Part shown: positions 1 through 7,318 of the stretch, piece after piece
Layout of the letters: each line of letters starts with the position of its first letter
How positions within the stretch are numbered: position 1 is the first letter of the stretch
Assembly: GCA_038327195.1 (NCBI GenBank)
Contig: JBBQKU010000008.1
Coordinates: forward strand, 62,001 to 126,000
Source of the DNA: UBA4416 sp038327195
GTDB lineage: Bacteria; Bacteroidota; Bacteroidia; B-17B0; Aurantibacillaceae
Length of the DNA: 64,000 nucleotides
Direction of reading: 5' to 3'
The notes under the pieces: generated by a model
Told to the model about the DNA's origin: nothing
The model's database searches: none
What the model saw: the letters and a program-made list of their open reading frames with translations, nothing else
Program-made: the position numbers and the translations under genes

Positions 1-701
1 AACAGACCAGCAAATATCTTCGAAATTATATTTACAAAAATTACGATAAAATTAGTAAGCCTGATGCTGCCATAAGGTTTATGAGTAAAAAAAATTCTGT
101 ATTATTTCATGATATATTTAATTTTCCATTTCTTTCTTTGGATAAAAAAGAACTAGAATTTCAAAAGAAAAATGATCCTTATTTAATTTCGCAACATATC
201 CTTTTAACAAGCCTCACTAATAGTAAAATGCAACCGTTTTATTTTAAAAATCAATCTATAAATTGGGATTCTCTTAATGAAATGGCATTGAATGATTTTA
301 AAAAAATTAGTAATAATAATGACTTAGGAATAAGCAATGAATATTACGATGCTTGGATAAAAGGAAAATCTAAAAAGGTATTATATAGTGTTGATAAATT
401 AAACAACACTGAGTATCAAGATTTTTTAGCATTAGTTCATTTTTTAAAAGTAAATAACTGTAAGCCTATATTTATTATTATGCCATTGAATATGAAAACT
501 CATGAAAATTTGGAAACTCTTCAGCCAATAATCAATGATATAAATTTAACACTAAAGCAAAATAATTTTAAAGTCTTAGATATGTATTCTCCAAATGTTT
601 CAAACTTTAGAGAAGGATTATTAGAAGACGTTATGCATCCATACGAAATTGGATGGTATCAAATGGATAAATTTATATTAGAAAATTTTCATGATAACTA
701 A
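1..701 (+). CDS. dltD: DltD-like acyltransferase, C-terminal part (gene cut by window edge)
   Basis: The reading frame stays open to the left edge (codons from base 3), so this is the C-terminal 230 or so residues of a longer protein; the ATG at 81 is an internal Met, not the start. DltD proteins are membrane-anchored SGNH-like transferases acting outside the cytoplasmic membrane, where they move D-alanine or a similar group onto envelope polymers. The visible part contains a conserved-looking 'FIIMPLNMKTH' strand and, near the end, 'DVMHPYEIGW', which carries the Asp and His expected of the catalytic dyad/triad; the nucleophilic Ser would lie upstream of the window. It overlaps the next gene (a DltX-like microprotein) by 11 bases and is followed by dltB and dltA, which supports the call. 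No carrier protein gene (dltC) is visible; it may lie upstream. Confidence 0.8.
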   Translation, partial: QTSKYLRNYIYKNYDKISKPDAAIRFMSKKNSVLFHDIFNFPFLSLDKKELEFQKKNDPYLISQHILLTSLTNSKMQPFYFKNQSINWDSLNEMALNDFKKISNNNDLGISNEYYDAWIKGKSKKVLYSVDKLNNTEYQDFLALVHFLKVNNCKPIFIIMPLNMKTHENLETLQPIINDINLTLKQNNFKVLDMYSPNVSNFREGLLEDVMHPYEIGWYQMDKFILENFHDN

Positions 702-843
702 AGAAAATATTATGTTGTTTTTAAAAAACACATTTTTATATACAGCAATTGTATTGGGCTGTTTGTTTCTATATAATTATAGTAATAAAAGTGTGAGTAA
801 TATTCCTCACACTGATTTTTCATTTGTATACGCCCAATTTTAA
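691..843 (+). CDS. dltX: DltX-like membrane microprotein, 50 aa, with C-terminal FVYAQF motif
   Basis: This short ORF fills the gap between dltD and dltB exactly: its ATG lies inside the end of dltD and its TAA is followed immediately by the dltB ATG at 844. The product has a short polar N-terminus, one membrane helix (about residues 9-28, LFLKNTFLYTAIVLGCLFLY), an external segment and the C-terminal hexapeptide FVYAQF. In Gram-positive Dlt systems the microprotein DltX has the same layout. Its C-terminal hexapeptide Tyr is reported to be acylated by the MBOAT protein DltB and to shuttle the acyl group to DltD. Size, topology, motif at the extreme C-terminus and position all agree, so the assignment is good although the length alone would be unconvincing. 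Overlapping translation with both neighbours implies cotranscription and a shared complex. Confidence 0.82.
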   Translation: MITKENIMLFLKNTFLYTAIVLGCLFLYNYSNKSVSNIPHTDFSFVYAQF

Positions 844-1968
844 ATGCTTCCATTCACTGACATAGATTTCTTTTTATTTGCAGCCATATATGTTGCAATT
901 ATTTGGTTATTTGGCTTTGTTAGCGGTAAAAAGTTCTACGCAGAAATAACATTTGTGTTAACCGTAATTTATCTCATTTTTTATTTTAAATACACGGTTG
1001 TCGTTTTATTATATGGACTTATTACATTCTTATTTATAAAATATGCGATTCTAAAAATCAATAATAAACTTATTACATCTGTTTGCATTGCCTTACCAAT
1101 GATTTTTGTTAAAGTTCATTTTAATCCATCATGGTTTTATTTTGCAGGTTTATCATTTGTAACATTTCGATCCATTCAAGTTAGTTTGGACTATACTAAA
1201 AGTCAAACTATTAGATTTGTGGAGTATTTTAATTTTTTGTTTTTTATACCTTCTATTTTCATTGGACCATTAGATCGTTTTAAGAGGTTTACTGATAATT
1301 GTAACCTTTGTTATGCCAATACTAATAGTGATTTAATATTTAAAGGACTTCAAGAATTTATTAAAGGTGTACTTTATAAATTTGTGCTTGCTGAATTTAT
1401 TTCAAGATACTGGTTAGGTAAAAGCACAAGTGACCACGAAACAGTTTTGTATTATGTAAATGATATTTATGCATATTCATTTTTTTTATTGTTTGATTTC
1501 GCGGGGTATTCTTCAATGGCTGTTGGTTTAGCAAATTTGGTTGGTATTGATTTGCCTGGCAATTTTAACAAGCCTTTTTTTGCAGTTAATCCTCCTGATT
1601 TTTGGCAACGTTGGCATTCCTCTTTAACCAGTTGGTTGAGTGATTATTTTTTTAAACCCTTTTACAAATGGCTTAGTCAAATTAAAAAATTAAAAAAATA
1701 TCCAATTACGAAACAAAATATCGCCATCTTTTTTACACTTTTTATTATGGGGATTTGGAATGGATTTGAATCAAACTTTATTTGGAGCGGAGTTTTATAT
1801 GGACTGTATAGTGTTGTGCATAATACTTATACCATTCAGTGTAGGAAAAAAGATAGAGACGTGGTTTTTGGAAATCTTAACCCTAAATTAATAAGAGTTA
1901 TATCTATTTTTGTTTTATTTAATTTAGTATGTATTTCATTATATGTTTTTAGTGGAAGGTATTTATAG
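844..1968 (+). CDS. dltB: DltB-like MBOAT membrane O-acyltransferase
   Basis: The 374-residue polytopic protein belongs to the MBOAT family, which takes an acyl or aminoacyl group from a cytoplasmic carrier thioester and passes it across the membrane; in Dlt systems the donor is D-Ala-DltC. The family motif 'DFWQRWHSSLTSWLSDYFF' is present with the first conserved His at residue 258. At the second conserved position, normally WHG with the catalytic His, the sequence reads 'MGIWNGFESNF', so the residue is Asn306 (codon AAT at 1759-1761). The spacing of 48 residues between the two sites fits the usual arrangement, which argues that this is a real substitution rather than misalignment. The protein is slightly shorter than typical DltB (about 390-415). 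Adjacent to dltX with no gap and 11 bases from dltA. Confidence 0.88.
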   Translation: MLPFTDIDFFLFAAIYVAIIWLFGFVSGKKFYAEITFVLTVIYLIFYFKYTVVVLLYGLITFLFIKYAILKINNKLITSVCIALPMIFVKVHFNPSWFYFAGLSFVTFRSIQVSLDYTKSQTIRFVEYFNFLFFIPSIFIGPLDRFKRFTDNCNLCYANTNSDLIFKGLQEFIKGVLYKFVLAEFISRYWLGKSTSDHETVLYYVNDIYAYSFFLLFDFAGYSSMAVGLANLVGIDLPGNFNKPFFAVNPPDFWQRWHSSLTSWLSDYFFKPFYKWLSQIKKLKKYPITKQNIAIFFTLFIMGIWNGFESNFIWSGVLYGLYSVVHNTYTIQCRKKDRDVVFGNLNPKLIRVISIFVLFNLVCISLYVFSGRYL

Positions 1969-1979
1969 AAGGAATAAGT

Positions 1980-3476
1980 ATGAAATTTGATTTTAATAGA
2001 AATGAGTTTATTGACATTACTGACTTTGTTGAAAAGCCATTTATTGTTGGTTCTGATTTAATTTTGTCGCAAAAACAAGTTTTTGATTTGCATCTAAAAT
2101 TGAAATGTGTAATTACTGAATTGAACATTCCTAGTGGCCACCCGATATGTATTTACGGCGAAAAAGAAGCTATGTTCCCTGTCGTAATGATCACCTTAAT
2201 CAGTTTAAATATTCCATATATTCCAATTGATGTTATTATGCCAACCGGCAGAATAAGTAAAATTCAGGAGCAAACAAATAGTCAAGTGGTTATTAATTGT
2301 TCTGACAAATTATGTGAGGTTGATTTTCCAATCACACTTTCTAAAACCTTTGATGTAATTAAAAATAAGCTGAAAGGACCTTACGATTTATTGGAAAATA
2401 AAGAAGATCCAATTCGTTATATTTTATTTACTTCTGGCAGCACTGGTGTTCCAAAAGGAGTACAAATTACTGCTAAAGCTTTAAATAGTTTTGCAAATTG
2501 GTATTTAACTTGGCCATTAATAAACGCTGAAAGTGTTTTAATGAATCAAGCGCCGTTTAGTTTTGACGTTTCACTATGTGATTTTTTAGCCTGTTTTGGT
2601 AATGGAAGTACAATTGTTTTAAATGATTACGTGATATTAAAAAATGGAATTTTATTTTTGCAACGGTTAAAAGCATTTAATGTTACTACATTAGTTTGTA
2701 CGCCTGCATTTATTACAATGTATTTGTCTGTACCTGAGTTTAATGAAATTGATTTCCCTTTTATCAATCAGTTTGTTTTTATGGGAGAAGAATTGCCCGT
2801 TGTAACTGTAAAAAAACTAAAAAATAAATTTCCTAATTCAAAGGTCATAAATGCTTTTGGGCCAACAGAGGCGACTGTGGTTACTACTTATATAGAAATT
2901 ACTGATTCTATCTTAACGGCTTATCCAAAAGCACTTCCTATTGGTTATTGCCGACCAAATGCAGAAATGTTTATTTTAAATAAAGACAATGAAACTGGCA
3001 TTGGTGAAATTGGAATTTGCGGTAATCATTTGTCTATTGGATATTTAAATGATATAGAAAAAACAAATGCTGCATTTATTACTTATAATGGCAAAAGAGT
3101 TTATAAAACGGGCGATGTTGGTTATATAAAAGATGATATTATTTTTTATTTAGGAAGAAATGACAATCAGGTTAAGCTCAATGGATACAGAATAGAACTT
3201 GAAGAAATTACAAATGTTTTGTTAACTCATCCAGCAATTAAAAACGCAACAGTTATTCCTTTAACCACAAAAGGGGTTACGAAAAAAATTATTTCATTTA
3301 TTATTTTGTCTCATAATATCAATGATTTGAACGAAGACCTTAAGTCTTTTTTGCTTAAAGAACTGCCACATTATATGATTCCTTCCGAATTTATTATAAA
3401 AGAAGAATTTCCTTTAAATACTAATTATAAAACAGATAAAAAGGCACTTTTAGAGGAGTATTTAAGTAATAATTAG
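1980..3476 (+). CDS. dltA: DltA-like D-alanine--carrier protein ligase (AMP-forming)
   Basis: The 498-residue cytoplasmic ANL-superfamily ligase would activate an amino acid as the adenylate and load it onto the phosphopantetheine of a DltC-type carrier. Core motifs are visible: the P-loop-like 'LFTSGSTGVPKGVQ' near residue 155, 'NAFGPTEATVVTTY' near 292, 'KTGDVGY' and the hinge region 'LNGYRIELEEI', and a C-terminal catalytic Lys in 'NTNYKTDKKAL'. Length fits DltA. Where Bacillus DltA, as I recall it, has Cys in 'MCL' (linked to D-Ala selection) and in 'FCGE', this protein has Tyr248 ('TMYL') and Met268 ('FMGE'), so the substrate may not be D-alanine. It lies 11 bases after dltB and is the last gene of the visible operon; no dltC follows. 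Confidence 0.85.
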   Translation: MKFDFNRNEFIDITDFVEKPFIVGSDLILSQKQVFDLHLKLKCVITELNIPSGHPICIYGEKEAMFPVVMITLISLNIPYIPIDVIMPTGRISKIQEQTNSQVVINCSDKLCEVDFPITLSKTFDVIKNKLKGPYDLLENKEDPIRYILFTSGSTGVPKGVQITAKALNSFANWYLTWPLINAESVLMNQAPFSFDVSLCDFLACFGNGSTIVLNDYVILKNGILFLQRLKAFNVTTLVCTPAFITMYLSVPEFNEIDFPFINQFVFMGEELPVVTVKKLKNKFPNSKVINAFGPTEATVVTTYIEITDSILTAYPKALPIGYCRPNAEMFILNKDNETGIGEIGICGNHLSIGYLNDIEKTNAAFITYNGKRVYKTGDVGYIKDDIIFYLGRNDNQVKLNGYRIELEEITNVLLTHPAIKNATVIPLTTKGVTKKIISFIILSHNINDLNEDLKSFLLKELPHYMIPSEFIIKEEFPLNTNYKTDKKALLEEYLSNN

Positions 3477-3550
3477 GGTAATAGTTTATGCGATTTTTAC
3501 CAAAAAAGAGAATTAAAAATTAGTAAATTAGTAATCCCAAAAAAAGACTA

Positions 3551-4996
3551 ATGTTAAAATTAAAGAATTACATAAACGGAGAATTAGTTGAACCTATTTC
3601 TAATCAATATTTAGATAATTACGATCCATCACGTGGAGTTGTTTATTCATTAATTCCTGATAGTGATGAGCGCGATGCAGAATTAGCAATACAAGCAGCT
3701 AATGAAGCTTTTAAAACCTGGAGTGTAACTCCTAAAGATATTCGTTCAAAATACCTTTTAAAAATTGCCTCATTAATCGAAGAGAATTTACATGAATTAG
3801 CTGTTGCTGAAAGTCTAGATAATGGCAAGCCTTTAAGTCTTGCAAAATCAGTAGATATTCCAAGAGCTGCAGCTAATTTCCATTTTTACGGAACCGGCAT
3901 TTTACATTATGCATCAACTGCTCATAGTATGGAAGATACTGCCATTAACTATACATTACGCCAGCCTGTTGGTGTTGCTGGTTGTATTTCTCCCTGGAAT
4001 TTACCTTTGTATTTATTCTCTTGGAAAATCGCACCTGCTTTAGCGGCGGGCTGTACAGTTGTTGCTAAGCCTTCTGAAATTACACCAATGACTGCTTTTT
4101 TACTTTCTGAAATTTGTATTAAAGCTGGCTTACCAAATGGTGTTTTAAATATTGTTCATGGTCTTGGTCATAAAGTTGGAAGCGCAATTGTGTCTAGCAA
4201 AAAAGTGCCTTTAATTTCATTTACTGGTGGAACTGTAACTGGTGCAAACATCGCAAGTGTGGCAGCACCCATGTTTAAAAAATTATCATTAGAGTTAGGA
4301 GGAAAAAACCCTAACATCATATTTGCTGATTGTGATTATGATAAAATGTTATCAACGACGATGCAATCTTCGTTTGCAAACCAAGGACAAATTTGTTTAT
4401 GTGGCTCTCGTATTTTTGTTGAGAAATCTATTTATGAAAAATTCAAAACTGATTTTGTAGCAAAAACTAAAAAGTTAGTAATTGGATCTCCAATGGCTGA
4501 TGAAACAAAAATTGGTGCAGTTGTTTCAAAATCACATATGGAAAAAATATTATCTTATGTTGAATTAGCAAAGCAAGAAGGGGGTACTGTTTTATGTGGT
4601 GGAAAACAATTTGCTATGACTGGCGAATTCGAAAATGGATATTATTTAGAGCCAACTATTATTGAAGGCTTGGCATATAATTGTCGCACAAACCAAGAGG
4701 AAATATTTGGACCTGTTGTTACTATTACACCATTTGAAACTGAAGAGGAAGTTATGGTGTATGCAAACTCAACTCAATATGGCTTAGCTTCTACGGTTTG
4801 GACACAAGATGTTACCAAAGCCAATAGAGTGGCAATGAATTTACATACTGGCATTGTTTGGATAAACTGTTGGTTATTACGCGATTTAAGAACGCCATTT
4901 GGTGGTGTTAAATCATCGGGTGTTGGGCGTGAAGGTGGTTTTGAAGCATTAGACTTTTTTACGGAACCAAAAAATATTTGTATAAAATTAAAATAA
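3551..4996 (+). CDS. Aldehyde dehydrogenase, probably 2-aminomuconate-6-semialdehyde dehydrogenase
   Basis: The 481-residue protein is an NAD-dependent ALDH with catalytic Cys282 in 'NQGQICLCGSR', general base Glu248 in 'SLELGGKNPN' and the Asn of 'SPWNLPLYL'. The C-terminal region 'CWLLRDLRTPFGGVKSSG' followed by 'GREGGFEALDFFTEPKN' is characteristic of the subgroup that contains 2-aminomuconic semialdehyde dehydrogenase and 2-hydroxymuconic semialdehyde dehydrogenase (ALDH8 relatives). The family role is oxidation of 2-aminomuconate semialdehyde in tryptophan/kynurenine degradation. A RidA-family gene of the type often annotated as 2-aminomuconate deaminase sits two genes downstream, which supports this pathway over other ALDH roles. 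No other kynurenine-pathway gene is in the window, so the substrate remains an inference. thiL begins four bases after the stop, suggesting cotranscription. Confidence 0.85.
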   Translation: MLKLKNYINGELVEPISNQYLDNYDPSRGVVYSLIPDSDERDAELAIQAANEAFKTWSVTPKDIRSKYLLKIASLIEENLHELAVAESLDNGKPLSLAKSVDIPRAAANFHFYGTGILHYASTAHSMEDTAINYTLRQPVGVAGCISPWNLPLYLFSWKIAPALAAGCTVVAKPSEITPMTAFLLSEICIKAGLPNGVLNIVHGLGHKVGSAIVSSKKVPLISFTGGTVTGANIASVAAPMFKKLSLELGGKNPNIIFADCDYDKMLSTTMQSSFANQGQICLCGSRIFVEKSIYEKFKTDFVAKTKKLVIGSPMADETKIGAVVSKSHMEKILSYVELAKQEGGTVLCGGKQFAMTGEFENGYYLEPTIIEGLAYNCRTNQEEIFGPVVTITPFETEEEVMVYANSTQYGLASTVWTQDVTKANRVAMNLHTGIVWINCWLLRDLRTPFGGVKSSGVGREGGFEALDFFTEPKNICIKLK

Positions 4997-5000
4997 AAAA

Positions 5001-6041
5001 ATGTTAGAAAATAAAGAAAGAACAGAGTTGACTTCTATTGGAGAGTTTGGATTAATTAGTCACTTAACAGAGCATGTTGAAATTTACAATTCATCCACCA
5101 TTAAAGGAATTGGTGATGATGCAGCTATTATCAAATATGATAATGAGAAACAAACGGTAGTCTCAACAGATATGTTGGTAGAAGGTGTTCATTTCGATTT
5201 AAGTTATTCGCCATTAAAGCATTTAGGTTATAAAGCAGTATCTGTAAACTTAAGTGATATTTGTGCGATGAATGCAACGCCAAAACAAATAACAGTTAGT
5301 ATTGCTGCATCAAATCGCTTTTCAGTAGAAGCATTAGAAGAGTTATATGAAGGAATTTTATTTGCTTGTCAAAAATATAATGTTGATTTAGTCGGTGGCG
5401 ACACAACAACATCGCCTAGTGGTTTAATAATAAGTATCACAGCTATTGGCGAAGCTAATAAAAGCGACATCGTATATCGTAATGGTGCAAAAGAAAAAGA
5501 TTTGTTATGTGTAAGTGGCGATTTAGGTGGCGCATACATGGGATTACAAATATTAGAAAGAGAAAAATTTGTATTTAAAGACAATCCGAAGATTCAACCT
5601 GATTTAGTTGGTAATGATTATATTTTAGAGCGCCAGTTAAAGCCTGAGCCACGTGTTGACATTATTGAACTTTTAAAAACGCTGAAAGTTACGCCAACAA
5701 GTATGATTGACGTGAGCGATGGATTAGCATCAGAAATTATTCATATTTGTACACAGTCAGAAGTTGGTTGTGAATTGTATGAAGAAAAAATTCCAATTGA
5801 TCCACAAACATTTGACCGTGCGCGTGAGTTTGATTTAGACCCAACGGTTTGTGCATTGAGTGGCGGCGAAGATTACGAATTGCTTTTTACTATTCCAATT
5901 GGCGATTACGATAAAATAAAAAATGTCCCTGACTTTACAGTAATAGGCCATATTACTGCAAAATCGAGTGGCACAAATTTAATAGCAAAAGCTGGCACAT
6001 CTCATCCAATTACAGCACAAGGCTGGAACTCATTTAAATAA
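5001..6041 (+). CDS. thiL: Thiamine-monophosphate kinase
   Basis: The 346-residue cytoplasmic protein belongs to the AIR synthase/ThiL family and phosphorylates thiamine monophosphate to thiamine diphosphate with ATP. Seen motifs are 'GIGDDAAII' and 'STDMLVEGVHFDL' near the N-terminus, which hold the Mg/ATP-binding acidic residues, then 'VGGDTTTSPSG', 'DVSDGLASE' and 'LSGGEDYELLFTIP' in the second half. Length is typical for the Bacteroidota form. It sits between the semialdehyde dehydrogenase gene and the RidA-family gene with very short gaps, so it is likely carried in the same transcript although its biochemical role is unrelated. No TPP riboswitch was recognised ahead of it. Confidence 0.93.
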   Translation: MLENKERTELTSIGEFGLISHLTEHVEIYNSSTIKGIGDDAAIIKYDNEKQTVVSTDMLVEGVHFDLSYSPLKHLGYKAVSVNLSDICAMNATPKQITVSIAASNRFSVEALEELYEGILFACQKYNVDLVGGDTTTSPSGLIISITAIGEANKSDIVYRNGAKEKDLLCVSGDLGGAYMGLQILEREKFVFKDNPKIQPDLVGNDYILERQLKPEPRVDIIELLKTLKVTPTSMIDVSDGLASEIIHICTQSEVGCELYEEKIPIDPQTFDRAREFDLDPTVCALSGGEDYELLFTIPIGDYDKIKNVPDFTVIGHITAKSSGTNLIAKAGTSHPITAQGWNSFK

Positions 6042-6068
6042 AAAAGTATAACATTAAATATAAACAGA

Positions 6069-6485
6069 ATGAATAATTCAATTGAATCTTCTAAAGCTCC
6101 TGAACCTGTTGGTTTATATCCTCATGCGCGTCGCGTAGGCAATTTATTATTTTTAAGTGGGGTTGGTCCTCGCGAACGAGGAACTAAAAAAATTCCAGGA
6201 GTTGAGTTAGATGAAAATGGAAATATTACCTCTTATGATATTGAGACTCAATGCCACAGTGTTTTCAGGAACATAAAATATATTTTAGAAGACTCAGGTA
6301 GTAGCTGGGATAAAATTGTGGACGTACAAGTTTTTTTAACAAATATGAAGGATGATTTCAAGACTTATAATAAATTGTGGGCAGAATATTTTTCGGTAAA
6401 CCCTCCTTGTCGTACAACTATTGAAATTAATTGTTTGCCAACACCAATTGCTATTGAGCTAAAGGTTATAGCAACAATTGATTAA
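6069..6485 (+). CDS. RidA/YjgF-family deaminase, probable 2-aminomuconate deaminase
   Basis: The 138-residue protein has the RidA fold signatures 'LLFLSGVGPRERG' and 'YFSVNPPCRTTIEINCLP', in which the Arg of PPCRTT binds the carboxylate of imine/enamine substrates. Family members hydrolyse reactive enamines; the longer N-terminal form with 'PVGLYPHARRVGN' resembles proteins annotated as 2-aminomuconate deaminase in kynurenine-degrading Bacteroidota. The nearby ALDH of the aminomuconate semialdehyde type is the expected preceding enzyme of that pathway. It follows thiL by 27 bases on the same strand and ends 41 bases before the convergent TetR gene. General imine detoxification is the alternative role. 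Confidence 0.83.
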   Translation: MNNSIESSKAPEPVGLYPHARRVGNLLFLSGVGPRERGTKKIPGVELDENGNITSYDIETQCHSVFRNIKYILEDSGSSWDKIVDVQVFLTNMKDDFKTYNKLWAEYFSVNPPCRTTIEINCLPTPIAIELKVIATID

Positions 6486-6526
6486 GAAACAGATTTTGTA
6501 TTACTAAGTAAAGAGAAGAATAACCT

Positions 6527-7207
6527 TTAATCTTTATTTATCGATTGAAACAGTAACGACTCTAAAAATAAAATAATTTTTTTATCATCCTTTTCTTTGG
6601 GGAAATCTGTAAGTGCTGGCAGATTTTGTTTAAAGAACTTTTGTGAATGCGACATTTCTAATATCGTACTAGCTAAAGAACGTGGATATTTATATTTAGA
6701 ATTATACTCTTTTATTATGGAAGAAAACCGTTCACATAAATCTTTATAGGGTTTAAATAAATGGTCTTTATTATCTTTGCTTACATTTCTTGTTAAATAA
6801 GCTTTAGAGCTTTCCCAAATTACAAGTTTATAACTTTCGTATTCAGAGATGAAATCTGTTGTTAAGGTATCATTCGAAGGTTCTTCGCACAATATTTTTA
6901 TGATTGTTTTTAATTTCAGTTCGGGTTCATTTATATTATTAATACTGAAAATAACTTTGTATTCCAAAAAACTCCAATACCAAGTAATAAGGTATACTAA
7001 GAGCTTATGTTTGTTTTCAAAGTATCTGTAAATGCTTGCTTCTGTTGTATTTACTTCTGTCGCAAGTTTTTTGAAGGTAAAATCCTCAAAGCCAAGTTTA
7101 TTAATTAATGCTAAGCCTTGTTTAACAATTTTTTTCCCCAATACTGATTCTTCGGGGTTTCGAAGAAACAACTTTTCATTCATTTTAATTCGTACTTCTA
7201 ACTGCAT
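6527..7207 (-). CDS. TetR/AcrR-family transcriptional repressor
   Basis: The 226-residue protein has an N-terminal TetR helix-turn-helix, about residues 28-75, with the diagnostic segment 'TFKKLATEVNTTEASIYRYF' followed by 'ENKHKLLVYLI'. The C-terminal ligand-binding domain is not assignable. It is transcribed divergently from the ABC-HlyD fusion exporter operon, and a 29-bp perfect inverted repeat lies between the two genes, so it most likely represses the exporter operon and perhaps itself. An alternative start is the ATG at 7183 (MNEKLF), which would shorten the protein by eight residues; the longer ATG start is kept here. Similar TetR genes accompany TolC-HlyD-ABC operons in other Bacteroidota, from general knowledge. 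Confidence 0.88.
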   Translation of the reverse strand: MQLEVRIKMNEKLFLRNPEESVLGKKIVKQGLALINKLGFEDFTFKKLATEVNTTEASIYRYFENKHKLLVYLITWYWSFLEYKVIFSINNINEPELKLKTIIKILCEEPSNDTLTTDFISEYESYKLVIWESSKAYLTRNVSKDNKDHLFKPYKDLCERFSSIIKEYNSKYKYPRSLASTILEMSHSQKFFKQNLPALTDFPKEKDDKKIILFLESLLFQSINKD

Positions 7208-7257
7208 AATTTACTATTTTGGTGTATTTGTTAAATACTGTAAATGTAGAAAATAAT

Positions 7258-7286
7258 TTTTAATAATAGTATTACTATTATTAAAA
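7258..7286. promoter_or_regulatory. 29-bp perfect palindrome, likely TetR operator
   Basis: Two 14-base arms (TTTTAATAATAGTA and its exact reverse complement) flank a single central base. It lies in the 111-bp gap between the divergent tetR and exporter genes and ends 10 bases before the exporter's putative -7 box, an arrangement expected for a repressor site. A partial repeat of the half-site (ATTATTACTATTTTT) follows at about 7289-7303. Assignment to this TetR protein is an inference from position. Confidence 0.75.
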
Positions 7287-7296
7287 GAATTATTAC

Positions 7297-7304
7297 TATT
7301 TTTG
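7297..7304 (+). promoter_or_regulatory. Putative -7 promoter box (TATTTTTG) of the exporter operon
   Basis: The octamer matches the Bacteroidota sigma-70 -7 consensus TAnnTTTG exactly and ends 14 bases before the ATG at 7319. No clear TTTG at -33 is seen; that region is occupied by the palindrome at 7258-7286, which would allow repressor and polymerase to compete. Confidence 0.5.
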
Positions 7305-7318
7305 TCTAAATTATAATT

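Noticed and set aside
6849..7256. Two plus-strand frames opposite tetR
   Set aside because: They mirror the TetR coding frame and cross the operator region; no independent evidence.
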